Shown one piece after another: positions 47,498 through 59,414 of a stretch of 64,000 nt of DNA. Source of the DNA: Diatrype stigma (lineage: Eukaryota; Ascomycota; Sordariomycetes; Xylariales; Diatrypaceae); assembly GCA_022225965.2 (NCBI GenBank), contig JAKJXP020000002.1, positions 992,001 through 1,056,000 of the forward strand, in the 5' to 3' direction. The notes under the pieces were generated by a model. It saw nothing but the letters and a program-made list of their open reading frames with translations. It searched no databases and was not told the origin of the DNA. The translations under genes and the position numbers were made by a program. Position 1 is the stretch's first letter, and each line of letters opens with the position of its first letter.

Positions 47498-49093
47498 TAT
47501 CTACCTATTGAATCGTACTGCACGGTTGCATATGTAAGTAGGTAGACTTGCTCTTTTCTCACATCACCCTGGCTGCAGCTGTTGTTCGGCGATTTGAGGT
47601 TGCTTGGCGCATTCAGAGCTTTCATGGACTTTCAACAATTCGATGGAGATCAGGGACGTCAGAATGTGATGCCTTATCTAATCGCTAGCAATAAAGTGGA
47701 AGTGCATACTTAAGATTAGGTACGAAGTATGTACATCCATGATATCTGCCGGACTGCAGCCCTGGACTGGAGCCTTGGCGGGAGCCCTGTGCACATCAAC
47801 GGAATGTGGAAAGGTGATGGTTCCGTTCCCTGAACTCCAGGTTTCGCAGGCCTCCAACTGTCAGGGAATACACTTCGTACTACGTAGTAAACCGGTTGTG
47901 ATTGGCTGGTTGAGAAGCCGACTTCCGCTTTCGGTCAATAATCAGGTAACTACCTCGTACCTCAGGTACTATTTGTACAATCATAACCCCTAGGCCGTTA
48001 TGGTCCGTTATGGTCCTTGCCTCCTTATTTAGCGCTTTAAGTACTCTCGTATTTCTCATTCGAGAACCAACTGGCTGGTTTGGTCATCAAGCCGTCAATG
48101 CCTCATTTGGAAATTTCAACTTTGTTGACCCTCTGACCCTTTATTTGGTGATTTCCAGGTTGCCGACAAAGCCCCCTTTGGCGTTAAATTAGCTCTACAG
48201 ATGACGATGAATAGAACCAAAGTCTAGCTAGTTATGAAGTACATAGGCCGGGACAAATAGGACAAAGTCTCCTTGGTCCCATTGCCCTTGAGAACCCCCT
48301 GAATGCATTAAGTGCTGTATTACCTAATTCAACCAGATGCCCGTGACTGCCACATCCGACCGGTGGCATCACCTGAAGCAGCCTTCCCCTCAAGTTCGCC
48401 CCTAGCACTCTCCAGCGCTCTAACGCTCCAACGCTAGGCCGGCCTGTGATTCTTGTATGTTACCTACATACTTCGTACGGGAGTAGTAATAAGCAGGTAC
48501 CTGCTGTACGTACATACATACAGACATACGGACACCCGTGGACAGGCATCGCATCTGTCAGGCGTCGCACCTCCAGCTCGAATGATCCCGCCTTCCCGCT
48601 TCCTTCCCCATCCATCCCCAGCGTGCAGTCGTTCCATCACTCCAATCGTTCGCCATTCAGCCGTTCTGCTTCGTACACCAACCGAAACCCACCGTTGCCG
48701 ATTCCTTCCACTTTCCATTTTCCTATTTGCGTTTTACTTCTTCGTTACTCTCATTTTTGCCTCTATCATCTATCATCATCATCATCTTCGTCTTCATCCT
48801 CGAATTCGAATTTGACTCCCCTGCACTCCCTCCTTTTGAGACCGACCGTTTGAGAACGACACGACATCGAGACGATTGAGACTTGTTCCCTTATTTGGTC
48901 CGTTTGCCACCGGACGCTTACGCTTACGAAACCGTGGTTCCGCACGCACCCGCTCTACCCTGCATCCTCAGGCTGCCATTTAAAGCGGTCTTTACCCCCT
49001 AAAACATCGCAACGCAACGAAACGCAATACGACGAGTCTTGAATCTTAGGTGGCAAATCTCGCGAGGTATTTCGCAATACACTCGCGATCACC
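47498..49093. other. Divergent intergenic region (1.6 kb)
   Basis: Promoter space between the assembly-factor gene and the Bsd2-like gene. 48580-48840 is pyrimidine-rich with TCATCATCATC-type repeats, common in fungal promoters. The open frame 48446-48853 is this low-complexity sequence and is not accepted as a gene. Confidence 0.5.
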
Positions 49094-50293
49094 ATGGCAG
49101 GCCGTTACGAGCGGGTAAGTTGATGGACTCCGAGTTTCCAGCTTTCGGAGACGGCTGCGCCCTGCGCATTCAAACCCCTGAGTTCAATCCACCATGACTG
49201 ACTGGTATATCATCGCAGGTTAACACCCAAGACGACGATCATCACGATTCCGGCATCGCATCCTCTGGTCCTCTTCGGATACCCAACTCGCCTCCGCCGT
49301 CATTTCATTCGCGGCAATCATCCTTCGAACGAAGACGCCAGAACAATGTCGATCCCACCTTAGCCGATGCATTTGATGCCGATGGCGACGATAGCGACGA
49401 TGAGCCCGACGACAGACAGCGATTAGTCCGAGGAAATTCCTTTCCTGTTTCGAGAAGTTCTACCTTCAACAGCGAAACCCAGAGCCCGGTCGATTCGAAT
49501 ACACGGCCGACGATTCCCGAGCGGCAGGCATCTCAATCAAGTACTACTCCGCCACCCAGCTCACGAATTTACGGCGGTGGAATCCAGTCGGATGGCGTCT
49601 TCTCCAATATGATGGCCAGGCCCGAGAGAGGAGAGAAAGTTGTGGAAGAAATGCCTCCGGTAGGTTCATGCCGGCTGCACATTTCCCACTTACTCCTTAC
49701 TAACTGCGTACCAGACATATGAACAAGCCGCCGCAGATGCCGCACCCCCATACTGGGAGACGACGATACTGGCTCCTGGCCTCGGTGGTCCCGATGAAGT
49801 GTACATCGACGGCATGCCCGTAGGATCAGTGTTTAGCTTCATTTGGAACGGCATGATCAGCATGTCCTTCCAGCTCGTCGGTTTCCTACTCACATACCTG
49901 CTGCACTCAACACATGCGGCCAAGAACGGGTCTCGCGCCGGCCTCGGCATTACGCTGATCCAGTACGGCTTCTACATGAAGGGATCCGTCTCGGGCGGTG
50001 GCATGGACGGGAGCTCTTCCGACGGTTACTCGCAGCCACCGGACCCAAACAGCCACGACTTCGACCCCAACACTGTCGGCTCCGGCAGCGAGGGTTCCGG
50101 ATCGATGGACGACATCGCTGGTAGCGATTGGATCGCCTATATTCTTATGATCGTCGGTTGGTTCATCCTTATCAGGTCTGTCAGCGACTACATCAAGGCT
50201 CGGCGGCACGAGCAGCTTGTTCTCCAGAGCCCAGATCGAGGACTCGGGATCCCAATCATCGCGACTGGCGAGAGGCCAGAAAGTGTAGTATAA
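49094..50293 (+). CDS. Bsd2/Ndfip-family Nedd4-ligase adaptor, three-pass membrane protein
   Basis: Exons 49094-49114, 49219-49659 and 49715-50293 encode 346 residues. The first 160 residues are polar and acidic (DADGDDSDDEPDD), followed by a PY-type motif PPYW (165-168), which family members use to bind WW domains of Rsp5/Nedd4 ligases. Three hydrophobic segments follow at about 192-216, 228-245 and 293-309, the hallmark of the Ndfip/Bsd2 domain. The loop 246-290 is Gly/Ser-rich. In yeast Bsd2 directs metal transporters and misfolded membrane proteins to the vacuole by recruiting Rsp5 at Golgi/endosomes; the same role is inferred here. The 21-nt first exon (MAGRYER) starts in ACCATGG context. 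Confidence 0.88.
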
Positions 50294-51192
50294 CCCAAAG
50301 TCAGCTCCTAGTATATGATATCATTCAAGCGATTAAAAGGGAAGGATGAGAAAGAAGCAGAGAAACCAATATACCAAAAACCACATATGCTCCCGCACAA
50401 GTATCATCAAAGCGGGGACAAAGGTGCACAGCATGGCGTTCGTCGGATTGGGGCGTCTTCCGTTTTGCTAAGGCCAAGGAGCAAGGTCGTGAGAGTTCTT
50501 AACTCCAGATTACGGAGTCCAAGAAAGAGACAGACAACACGGACGGGATGTATACGGCCTACCTGCGTCGAGTCTTGCCTTGTCTAGTCTAGTCTATCTG
50601 CGGTACCATATGTACCTATGCAAGCCAACCGTAACTTGCTATATCCAATGGTATTTCATATGAGTTATTGACCACTTCCAGCTTTGATCAAGTCGCAACT
50701 TGAACCTTATTGAATCATCCATTTCGCCCTGCGCCTGTGATATGGTAATCTCTTCTCATTTTGATTGTATGCTCTTATCAAGATTGACCAGTTGCGGTTT
50801 CAAGTACAGGTATGAACTTTCAGTTGAAAGGTGAGGTATTTGTTGAGTTGCCGTTTGACTAATAGCTGCTTGGTTAATGTGGTTGTGTGACTGGGGGTCT
50901 GATCTTACGGTGTCTATTATTGCACCACATGGTTACCTCGAGGGGAGACCATGATATACTATATCTAAAAGAGATAGACAACACCGCAAGTAGGGTCTGC
51001 TACGCCCATCGAGGGTTGGCTGGATTGCGAATCCCATCCAGTCAGAACTCCTTGGGCTGTCAATACTGAAAGCAATCACTATTGGCGGGGGGGTTTCGTG
51101 CCCGTGGTTGTTATTCCCCTGTTCTTATCGTGTATATCACGACTAAGAGATCAAAACCCTCGACACAGATTTAAATGTTATCCCGTGATCCT

Positions 51193-51400
51193 TATGTCGA
51201 ATAACAAGTCGGGGGCAAGTCAGAAGTCGAACCCATCGACCGAGAGTCAAAATGCCCCACCTCCCTTTTCCCCTGAAGAAGAGCAGTGGAAGACCCTTGA
51301 GACCCCTGAGGCCCCTTATTTTCATAGACTTATCTATCCACATACGCGAAGTAATGATACTAACACTACACCACATTTTCTAGGAATCCTCCCCAAATGA
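51193..51400 (+). CDS. Possible small hypothetical protein
   Basis: ATG-started frame of 68 residues, polar and Pro/Ser/Asn-rich (MSNNKSGASQKSNPSTESQN...), without a recognisable domain or signal peptide. A TTTTCTAG acceptor-like site near its end leaves room for further exons. Could equally be a chance frame. Confidence 0.2.
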
Positions 51401-52313
51401 CATACATATAGAGTAACTGATGGCCCTTGCTTCCATCGTTGGTGTCGCTGCAGTACCTGCGTAAATACCCGGACCAAACACCTCAAGACTCCATCATCCT
51501 CACCTACCTCTATCATACCACCACATCAGCTCATCTCAACTCTCCTCACCCCAACACCCCACTCTTCCACCTCTACGCAGCCCTTCGACGTAGTGATGTC
51601 CAGTAGCCTGTTCTATCCCATCTTGACCGTCAGTCGGGTACTAGTTCACGTTTGTGGGGGTTTCTTCGTCGCACATTGTGTAAATAATTACGCCTGTATT
51701 ACTAGTTTCTTACAGGCCAAGCATGTACATATATACTTTGGGATATATGAGTTGAATGTCAGGCAAATGCTGTCCGATCACAGATCTGCAGGATCATAAG
51801 GCCAGCCAAACCATGATCTCAAGGTGTAACTAACCTCTTTATAGCAGGCCTCCTAGCACCTTTCATTGTCATGCTTACCCCTGGACCCAGAAAACAGGGC
51901 TATCCACCAGTGGGGACCTATTTCTTGGTGCAACTTTCTCGGCAATCCATCCTTATGTGTGTGCGTGTGTTTGTTTGGGAGTTCAGGATAATGGGATGAA
52001 TAGATCATGATGGAATATTGATGCCAAAGCTCATATTATACCACGTTAATATGATACCAACATGTTCCCATTATTGCCACGATGGAAAGGGGTACCATAG
52101 CCGAATATCACCAATTCTAGCCGTAGGTCTGATTTGGTTGCACATGCATTCCCTTCGGTGACATTATCACCGTGCTGTTATTACGCGGTAGTTGGATCAT
52201 GCTGGAGGGTAACTATAAGAATGTCGACTCGTAAGATGAAGAGGTCCCAATAATGCAGTACCGATCGCTCACAGCAACTACGAAGTAGTCTTCCTTCCGG
52301 ATGATATGTCTAC

Positions 52314-52320
52314 TATAAAA
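52314..52320 (+). promoter_or_regulatory. TATA box of the CVNH lectin gene
   Basis: TATAAAA about 97 bp before the start codon, followed by an A/C-rich leader. Confidence 0.5.
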
Positions 52321-52416
52321 TCAGGGACTACCCCCAAAGCAAATCAAGAAGTCAAATCACTGAAAATCCCTCTACTACACATACCCACAACTTCCCTTGC
52401 AATATAGTGCCTTGGA

Positions 52417-53092
52417 ATGATACCCAAGCTTACTTCCGTCCTTCTCGGCCTTATGGCTACCACGCCTAATGGGGTTGCTCATGTGCTTGCAACTGTTCCG
52501 CATGACAGTTCTCTGACCTTGAGGGAACCTGGAAAAATTATGGATTATTGCCACCAGGCGTCCGTCTTAAACCTAACTGATGATGCTCCATACGTCCTCG
52601 AGGCCTGGTGCCAGGAGCGTAAGAAGTCCGAATTACTTTGCACACGACTGGATCTCAACTAGTACGTACTCTGCTGGGTGTTTGAACCCTCCTTGTTAGC
52701 TTTCGTTTCTTCCAAAACTTATAAATGCGACATCCTACAGTTGTTACGCAACCGACAATGGAAGCTTGATTGCATATGTGGATGGAAACTTTTCTCAAAG
52801 CTGCGGGGACTGCTTCGGATACGCAAATGCAGATTCACTGGTAATGTTCGGCTGCCATTGCAACCCAGATCAGTCCAAGATATCAGGAGTGGACCTGAGT
52901 AAGTTTTAATCTCGTCTTTGGACTTTAATCTTCCGAATCACTACCTCAAGTTCGCATCATTGACCTGTTTGTCGTGCTACCCCTGAAAATGGGCCAGAAG
53001 CTTACATATCACGGATCGAAACAGATGAGCTTATCGCCGTTTCGAATGGGGTTTTGAACTGCCACAACTACACGGGCGTGGAATGCTTGTGA
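52417..53092 (+). CDS. Secreted CVNH (cyanovirin-N homology) domain lectin
   Basis: Exons 52417-52661, 52741-52898 and 53025-53092 encode 156 residues. Residues 1 to about 21 form a signal peptide (MIPKLTSVLLGLMATTPNGVA). The rest shows two tandem CVNH half-repeats: YVLEAWC...LDLNYCYATDNGSLIAYVDGNF, then SQSCGDC...LVMFGCHC...VDLNELIAVSNGVLNC. Each has the L-A-C strand and the DLN...I.N.NG turn of the family. The NG turn of the second repeat is formed by splicing to the acceptor at 53024, which makes this exon choice convincing. CVNH proteins bind high-mannose glycans; fungal secreted members are thought to bind cell-wall or foreign glycans, and their role is mostly unknown. About nine cysteines suggest disulphides. 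Confidence 0.8.
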
Positions 53093-53809
53093 TGTGTAAT
53101 CCTGAGAACGGGTCATAGTGACGGCCACCTCACATTTAGAAGGGACTTGTGTTCCTTCTTATGCATCTTTTTTTCAAGTTCTATCGAATTGATTCAAATA
53201 CTCCGGAAGGGGCAACTATGTAGTAACCTACCTCCAAAGAGGGAAACTCTGAGGCTCGGACTCCGACTTGGGTGGCTTTTGATCGAATATCAATTGAACT
53301 GCTCACGCGGCTTGACAACATGGGTCATCTCTGTATCACCACGAGATTGCCGAAATACATTCAGATATTTATGCTTAAGACTTCATCGAATGATTCTCCC
53401 ACCTAGAGGAAGTGTTGCTTATTGATTCACTTGATTGTAAAGTTGATATTCTGGGTCTATTATATGCAGTTTCCCAAAAAAGCAGTTTTCCCCCTTTTCT
53501 CCACCCGAGGACCACCTCTACAGAACCCCACCACTTTCAGTAGGTGAATAAGGGTGATTATCAACAGACACAGCAGTAAGTGGTCATGTGATGAATGAGT
53601 ATGCTACATTGAGCTACGAATTGAATAAATCCCATTTCAAAAAGGTTGTGTATACAATGCATCAACCATGTCAATTTCCCGTAATTCAAACACGCAACAT
53701 ATACATGAATCGAATCGCAGCCACTCCTTGTCCTTGCCCTCTCATCATAAGGCAATCTTGTCCACCGGTCAATAAGTCAAGTGATATCAGTTCCAATCGT
53801 CATTTGAAT
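53093..53809. other. Convergent spacer between CVNH lectin and LPMO genes
   Basis: 0.7 kb of ordinary sequence with short chance frames only. No feature recognised. Confidence 0.5.
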
Positions 53810-54809
53810 TTAATTCCTAAGTCGGAAGTCACGGGGGTGACTGGGAAGCTCCTTAGTTGTTATTGACGACGTAGTAACCAGCGAACTAGCAACGACCGGG
53901 CCCGGGATCTGGTAGGACTTGAGGTTGACCCAGATGTCGAGATCGATACCTGCATCATCGGCCTTGTACAGTTCAGTTGCAGGCGTGCCCTTTGGGAGTG
54001 AACCTGTATTGTTGCTCGTAACCTCAAGATTGATACACTATGAAGACGTGTGAGCGTTATCAATACATGTGAAAAGTCGATTTGCCCCTTGTCAACTCAG
54101 TGGACGAGGGATCCCGTGGACTCCAAGGACTGTTCCTACAGATGACTCTACATATGATGAAAGAAAAACCTCAACTACTTACCTGGGGGTAGAACTCGGC
54201 CTCGTGACGGTCGGCCTTGTGCAAGCCGAAGAGCTCGTGCCTCAATACGTAGTTGCCGCTGGGTGTGTCGGCAGGGAGGCGAACAGTAAACTCGTCGACA
54301 TACCCGCCGTCGACCTCCGTGACATGTTGGTGGACCTCAGTCGTAGCCCAGACCTGGTCGTCGGGCTGCCCGCCCTTGACAAGGCCCTTCTCATAGAACT
54401 TGACGAACTCGAGGGACGCTTTGTCGACTTGGTCGCAGGTACTGCCGCCGCACGACGCCAGGTAGTGCAGCTCGGGACCCGGATGCTCGAACCCGCCAAT
54501 CTCGTTGAAGCGGCGCACCTTGATCTCGTCGCCGGCCTGGACGGGGATGTGGGCCTTCGCGCTCTTGGCGTCCGCGTGGCAGATGATGTCCGCGCTGCCC
54601 AGCTTGGACACGGGGACCGGCCCTTCGTCGTCCGTGGTGAAGCTCCACGTCACGAGCTGGCTTGAGTCCTTGTTCTTGGCCCAGGGCTCGTAGCCTGGGT
54701 AGGCCTTCCCGTTGACGACAACCTCGCGGACGTGGCCATGTGCGAGGACTACCGTCGCCGAGGCGGCGAGGCCCAAGAGTGCGGCGGCGGTGCTGAACGA
54801 AGGTGACAT
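53810..54809 (-). CDS. AA9 lytic polysaccharide monooxygenase, secreted
   Basis: Two exons on the minus strand, 54809-54183 and 54037-53810 (intron 54038-54182), 284 residues. The signal peptide (1-23) is followed directly by HGHV, placing the copper-binding His at the mature N-terminus (H24). The second histidine-brace residue is H109 (FEHPGPELHYLASC), and the axial Tyr lies in AEFYPQ (Y207). Other AA9 blocks are SADIICHADAKS, SLEFVKFYEKGL, PSGNYVLRHELFGLH and the C-terminal SYQIPGP. These copper enzymes oxidatively cleave cellulose or hemicelluloses outside the cell. There is no CBM1, only a short Ser/Thr tail. The Gln normally two residues before the axial Tyr is Glu here (E205). Confidence 0.92.
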
Positions 54810-57632
54810 GGTGAAGAAAGGATAGAAAACAACAGAAAAGAAGGTTTGGCCAAAGGCTCACTTTGAAAAGAAAATATCCAATCCGGATTCGAATGTGTTC
54901 CTGTAAACAGGGAGAAGGGGAAAATGAACAGGGAACCTGTGGATATATATAGAGGAATTTTAAAGGGGAGTGAAATGAGGGGCTTGTTGGATGAAACGAA
55001 GGGCTTGCTCGCCGAGATGAACCACGATACCGATATACTCGAAGAAAGACTAGAGGTCAAGAAGGGAACGCATGCACGGGACTGAAAAGAAAGAAACAGG
55101 ATGCCACGGCGGGTTGCATTTTGTATGCTCATAAGATGACACCTACCTAGCCGGATTTTCCTTTACGTACACGCTTGAAGGCATCAAAGAAACAGATTAT
55201 TCACATATTAGTTTTCCCACCTACCATGGATGATGCCGTGAGACACCATCCAGAGAGGAAGCTGCAATTTAATTAGTGAACCTGGCTTGGAGCACATCAT
55301 CATCAACACGTGCGTTCCACAGCACCTGCGGCTCAGGAACATCACATCATCCAAGGTCCGTCGGCCTGTCATAGGTTGAGACCGGACGTGGAATAAAGTG
55401 ACATTCCTTTTGTGCTTTCCCAAATGCCCCCTGGCACTGCGGGGCAATATCCGATTTCTATTACTGGCCTGGCGCAGCCAAGGGCTCACGAGGCGTTGAG
55501 CCTCCTGCCGGGAACAGCATTTTGCATGCATACAAGCACACGACTCGACCCCGGAACCTGGCGAGCAGGCCCCACTGGCGGTGTTTCGCGGATGAGGGAC
55601 GTGATACAAAAACGGCAACAGGTTCGGAACATTCCAGGGCCAAGCGGGAACTTGCCGGATGATTACTGAACCAACCGATTGCTTCTAATGCATATAACTG
55701 CAGACCAACGCCTACCTAGAGTACGAAGCATTGCGACGTTAACTGATCTGATATCATCTGCAATCCGTCCATGGGCAGGGGTAGAAACAGTCACTAGCCT
55801 CATGATCTACCTATAAGTAAGGAGACTTTCCGTAGGGCTGAAGTATGCTGGCGGGGTCAGCAACGTCAGAGCCATGGTTTACTAATATTAAAGTACCGGC
55901 CCGGGGTGCATACTCTCGGTGCCATGTATGGAACAACACTATAAAGCTTAAACATTTCGTGCAACTGAGCCATGTTTGCCGATGACGAGTCAAATGTCAA
56001 ATGTCAGACGCAATGTTGGTACCCCCGCAGGAGTGAACGCGGCGACGCGCAACTTCACAAGCAGTACTCGTACAACATGTCACCAACGGAACTCTCCCGC
56101 TTTACCTCATGATACCCAAGGCAGAAGCCTGTAGTGGCGCGTAGTAAGCTGTTGTGGCGTTGTGTTAGCTTAGCCCATGAAGAGGTAAGCAGAGGAGATC
56201 AGGGTATGCATCCGACGACGGTAAGCAGCCAACGGCATCCCAAGCAAGTACCAACATGAAGCTAACTCCCTGGTTAGCGGCCGCCATGCCGGTACGATAG
56301 GAACCAGTTGATCTGTGGAACCATGGTGTGTTCACTTGCAATATATAAGAAACAATACACAAATAACTAGACCGATCAATCACATTCCAGTTCCCGGCTT
56401 CCGTGAGTTGTCTGATGTGGTCTCGGTGACAACGCCATACTTGATACATTGCATCGACAAAGGCTTCGAGTAGACCCAAGGTGTGACTGAACACGAGTTA
56501 TAGACTGAACTGGTAAATCTGCCAGACCATGAGTTGGTCAACTAGGATACCCCTATTTTCAAGTCGTTGTTATATCTGAAGGTAATATCGTGAAGTTTTT
56601 TACACGGAACTTAGTTTCGACATTGACCTCAACAAGGTTTGATATCCATATTAATGTAGATTGGTGGATCATGATGTCTGTGAAGACATTATGGGGTTGA
56701 ATGTATATCCCCTGACAATGAAAAGGGGGCGGAGGTGCAGGACCGGGATAGGTGAGGTGAATAACCCCCGCTTTTATAGAGATTCGATGGGAAGGCCAAG
56801 ACTTTATACAGCAGAAACTCTCCAATGATATGCCCGTAGAAAAAAGTCGGGGAGTTCCTCCATGCATCAATCCATTGATGTCCTTCTGATCAACATAGAC
56901 CGATTCAACCTTGAGACTATCCTCGAGCCGGAACTGATCCGAACTGATATGGAATGTTACACCACGAGAAGGGGGACGAGGAAGGAATTGGGGTTGTTGC
57001 TGTAGCACTTCTAATGGATTGGATGTTGTATGTAACTACAACCCTTGAAAATTATCGAATGGCACACTTCCATCCTCGTTATTTACTGCACTGTCTGGAC
57101 AAGGTGGCACTGGATCGCCACCGAATGCGGGGGTTTCACATGCCTACATACAAGTAGCGTTTGCCCCCCGATGCCCTCTAAGTATCTAAGTACAGCGCCT
57201 GGGGCCCCTGCTGAAACCCCTCCTCTATAACGTCAACTTGAACATCGCCTTATGTCATGCACGACGGAAGCCAAACAGTAATCGTAAGGTCAAAATATCC
57301 TCGTCAACGCTTTTGTTGGACAACTGCAACTTCGATGCTGTTTGCCTTCTAATCACGCAACATTCCTAATGTCAAATGATATATCTATATCCACACTCGC
57401 CCTATCTCGACCAGGATAGTGACCCCAAGCTCCGATATTAGGCAATCGTACCTATAGTCACAAACTCTCTGATATTCACTCACAAACCACAAATAAGTGT
57501 CCTTCAACATAAGTATCTACCACCAAAGTGCATCCCAAGCTCATACTTCCTCGCCTCTGGGCAACCGTACGGCAGATACAACCGCTCAAACACAAACCAG
57601 ACCCGGCACCGCCGACGACACGATCCATCAAC
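54810..57632. other. Divergent intergenic region (2.8 kb)
   Basis: Longest gene-free stretch in the right half. It contains the LPMO promoter at its left edge and the isoaspartate-methyltransferase promoter at its right. Frames at 55208-55618, 56165-56494 and 56559-57008 (all minus) show no signal peptide, domain or convincing splice pattern. Small or non-coding RNA genes cannot be excluded. Confidence 0.45.
54944..54951 (-). promoter_or_regulatory. TATA-like box of the LPMO gene
   Basis: TATATATA about 135 bp upstream of the LPMO ATG. The sequence is symmetric, so assignment rests on position. Confidence 0.4.
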
Positions 57633-58481
57633 ATGGCGTGGCGCAGCTCAGGGACCTCGAACGCGACGCTCGTCGAGAACCTGTGGCGCAACAAGCTGAT
57701 CACCCAGCCCCTCGTCAAGGAAGCCTTCCTGCGGGTCGACCGCGCGCACTACGCGCCCGCGCACCCGTACGAGGACAGGCCCCAGTCGATCGGCCACTCG
57801 GCCACCATCAGCGCGCCGCACATGCACGCGAACGCCGTGGAGTCGCTCCTGCCCTTCCTGCTACCGCCACCCAAGACCGCCTCGGCCTCTTCCGAGGGTG
57901 GCATCTCATCATCATCCTCGCCATCCCAGCAGAAGGCCGTGGTCGGCCATCCGCGCCGCCCGCGCCGCATCCTCGACATCGGCAGCGGCAGCGGGTATCT
58001 GACGCACGTGCTGGCGGAGCTGGCGGGCGACGACGGCGTCGTCGTGGGCCTCGAGCACATCCAGGCGCTGCGCGACCTCGGCGAGGCCAACATGGGCAAG
58101 TCGGCCGAGGGGCGGGCGCTGCTCGCCGCGGGGCGGGTGCGCTTCCGCGTCGGCGACGGCCGCAAGGGGTGGTCGGAGCCGGCGCACGATCGGAAGCCGG
58201 GCGTCGGCGGGCCGGCGGACGAAGACGCCGCGAGCAAGGACAACAGCAGCGAGGGCGAGACGGGCGGCTGGGACGCGATCCACGTCGGCGCGGCGGCGGC
58301 GGAGCTGCACGAGGAGCTCGTGCGGCAGCTGCGCAGCCCCGGGCGCATGTTCATCCCCGTCAGCGATGAGGATGGCTGGGACCAGTATATCTGGACCGTG
58401 GACAAGGACGAGAACGGCAAGATCGAGAAGAAGAAGCTGTATGGGGTTCGTTATGTGCCGCTTACTGACGCGCCCAAGTGA
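57633..58481 (+). CDS. Protein-L-isoaspartate O-methyltransferase
   Basis: Single exon of 282 residues starting MAWRSSGTSNATLVENLWRN. It methylates isoaspartyl residues of aged proteins with SAM, a cytosolic repair enzyme. Family features: PYEDRPQSIGHSATISAPHMHA (substrate loop), SAM motif I ILDIGSGSGYLT, the acidic end of strand 2 (VVGLEHI), FRVGDGRKGW, and AIHVGAAAAELHEELVRQLRSPGRMFIPV. Two insertions are unlike the usual 225-residue enzyme: a Ser/Pro-rich stretch near 77-105 and a polar, Gly/Asp-rich one near 185-210. An upstream in-frame extension to 57528 is open, but the internal ATG gives the canonical N-terminus. Very high GC. Confidence 0.9.
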   Translation: MAWRSSGTSNATLVENLWRNKLITQPLVKEAFLRVDRAHYAPAHPYEDRPQSIGHSATISAPHMHANAVESLLPFLLPPPKTASASSEGGISSSSSPSQQKAVVGHPRRPRRILDIGSGSGYLTHVLAELAGDDGVVVGLEHIQALRDLGEANMGKSAEGRALLAAGRVRFRVGDGRKGWSEPAHDRKPGVGGPADEDAASKDNSSEGETGGWDAIHVGAAAAELHEELVRQLRSPGRMFIPVSDEDGWDQYIWTVDKDENGKIEKKKLYGVRYVPLTDAPK

Positions 58482-59414
58482 AGGGCATGTCAGGTGATGT
58501 CGAAATAAGGGTGCATCTTTGGGGGAATGGAAGGTTGGCTGAGACAGTGGAAGCCTGTTATTTGCGCTGGCGTCCGGAGTTTGATGATGACTGAGGGTGG
58601 AGTTATTATGCCAAAAAGACTCATCTGGTCAGTGTACAGTCCTGGAGACAGCCATCGCGAATAATCATACGAAGGAACATCAACGAGACAGATGTGACTG
58701 CTTATGGTTTATCGAACGCGATAGCTAGTGATGGATCAATTTCACCCTGTATGACAGGAAGCCTCGACAGAACAACAGGGGGGCCAAGTAATTGCAGCTG
58801 CAGGAACCAGAGGCTTAACCGCCGGCATAGGGATCTCTAGACGAGTAAAATGCGACCACTCTATACTGCCGCTAACCGAACAATTGTGACTTGGTATAAT
58901 GTCTACGTTGTAGATGGAAAGCCATATATTTACCGGCGGCTGCTTATGCCAAGATGCCCGATCCGGCAATGCAGGCCGCGGAAGCTAGACCCGGCGGACC
59001 GCATTGCTCCGGACTATATAAGGATCTCCAGCATATCGCGAGATCTGAACGCGAAATAGCGTTACAGATAGGTTCGCTTTTGTAGCAAGAACGGATAAGC
59101 TTCAGGTAAGTTCCAGGCGGAAATCTTGGTAAGTCTTGTCTGGGGTGGGAATGGGCACCATTTGCGATTATGGCGATCGGGATTCAGCCAGGTTGTTATC
59201 CCAGCTCGTCAGGAATATATTGCATGGTTTCCTTGGCAGGCCCCCATGGGGTAGGTTAGAGTACGGCCAACGTGGTATTAAGACACCCTCCTCTCCGGAT
59301 TTGCTGTCTTACGTCCTCACCTGATCCATACAAAGCCATCTCTCGTTCTACAGCCAGTCCAAAGCTCTCCGTGGCCCCTTGGCGAGACAGCAAAGACCGA
59401 CCGACCGACCAACC
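58482..59414. other. Intergenic region (0.9 kb)
   Basis: Contains the 3' region of the methyltransferase gene and the promoter of the beta-propeller gene. No other gene recognised. Confidence 0.5.

Larger units (their letters stand above)
50294..52416. other. Intergenic region (2.1 kb)
   Basis: No strong gene. One small open frame is listed separately (51193-51400). Several simple AT-rich and CT-rich stretches but no tRNA or repeat array recognised. Confidence 0.45.

Noticed and set aside
48446..48853. Plus-strand frame of 135 codons upstream of the Bsd2-like gene
   Set aside because: Ser/Pro low-complexity translation of a pyrimidine-rich promoter, with no family features.
55208..55618. 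Minus-strand frame of 136 codons
   Set aside because: Cys/Arg-rich chance-like translation without motifs.
56559..57008. Minus-strand frame of 149 codons
   Set aside because: No signal peptide, domain, intron logic or compositional support. Likely chance.
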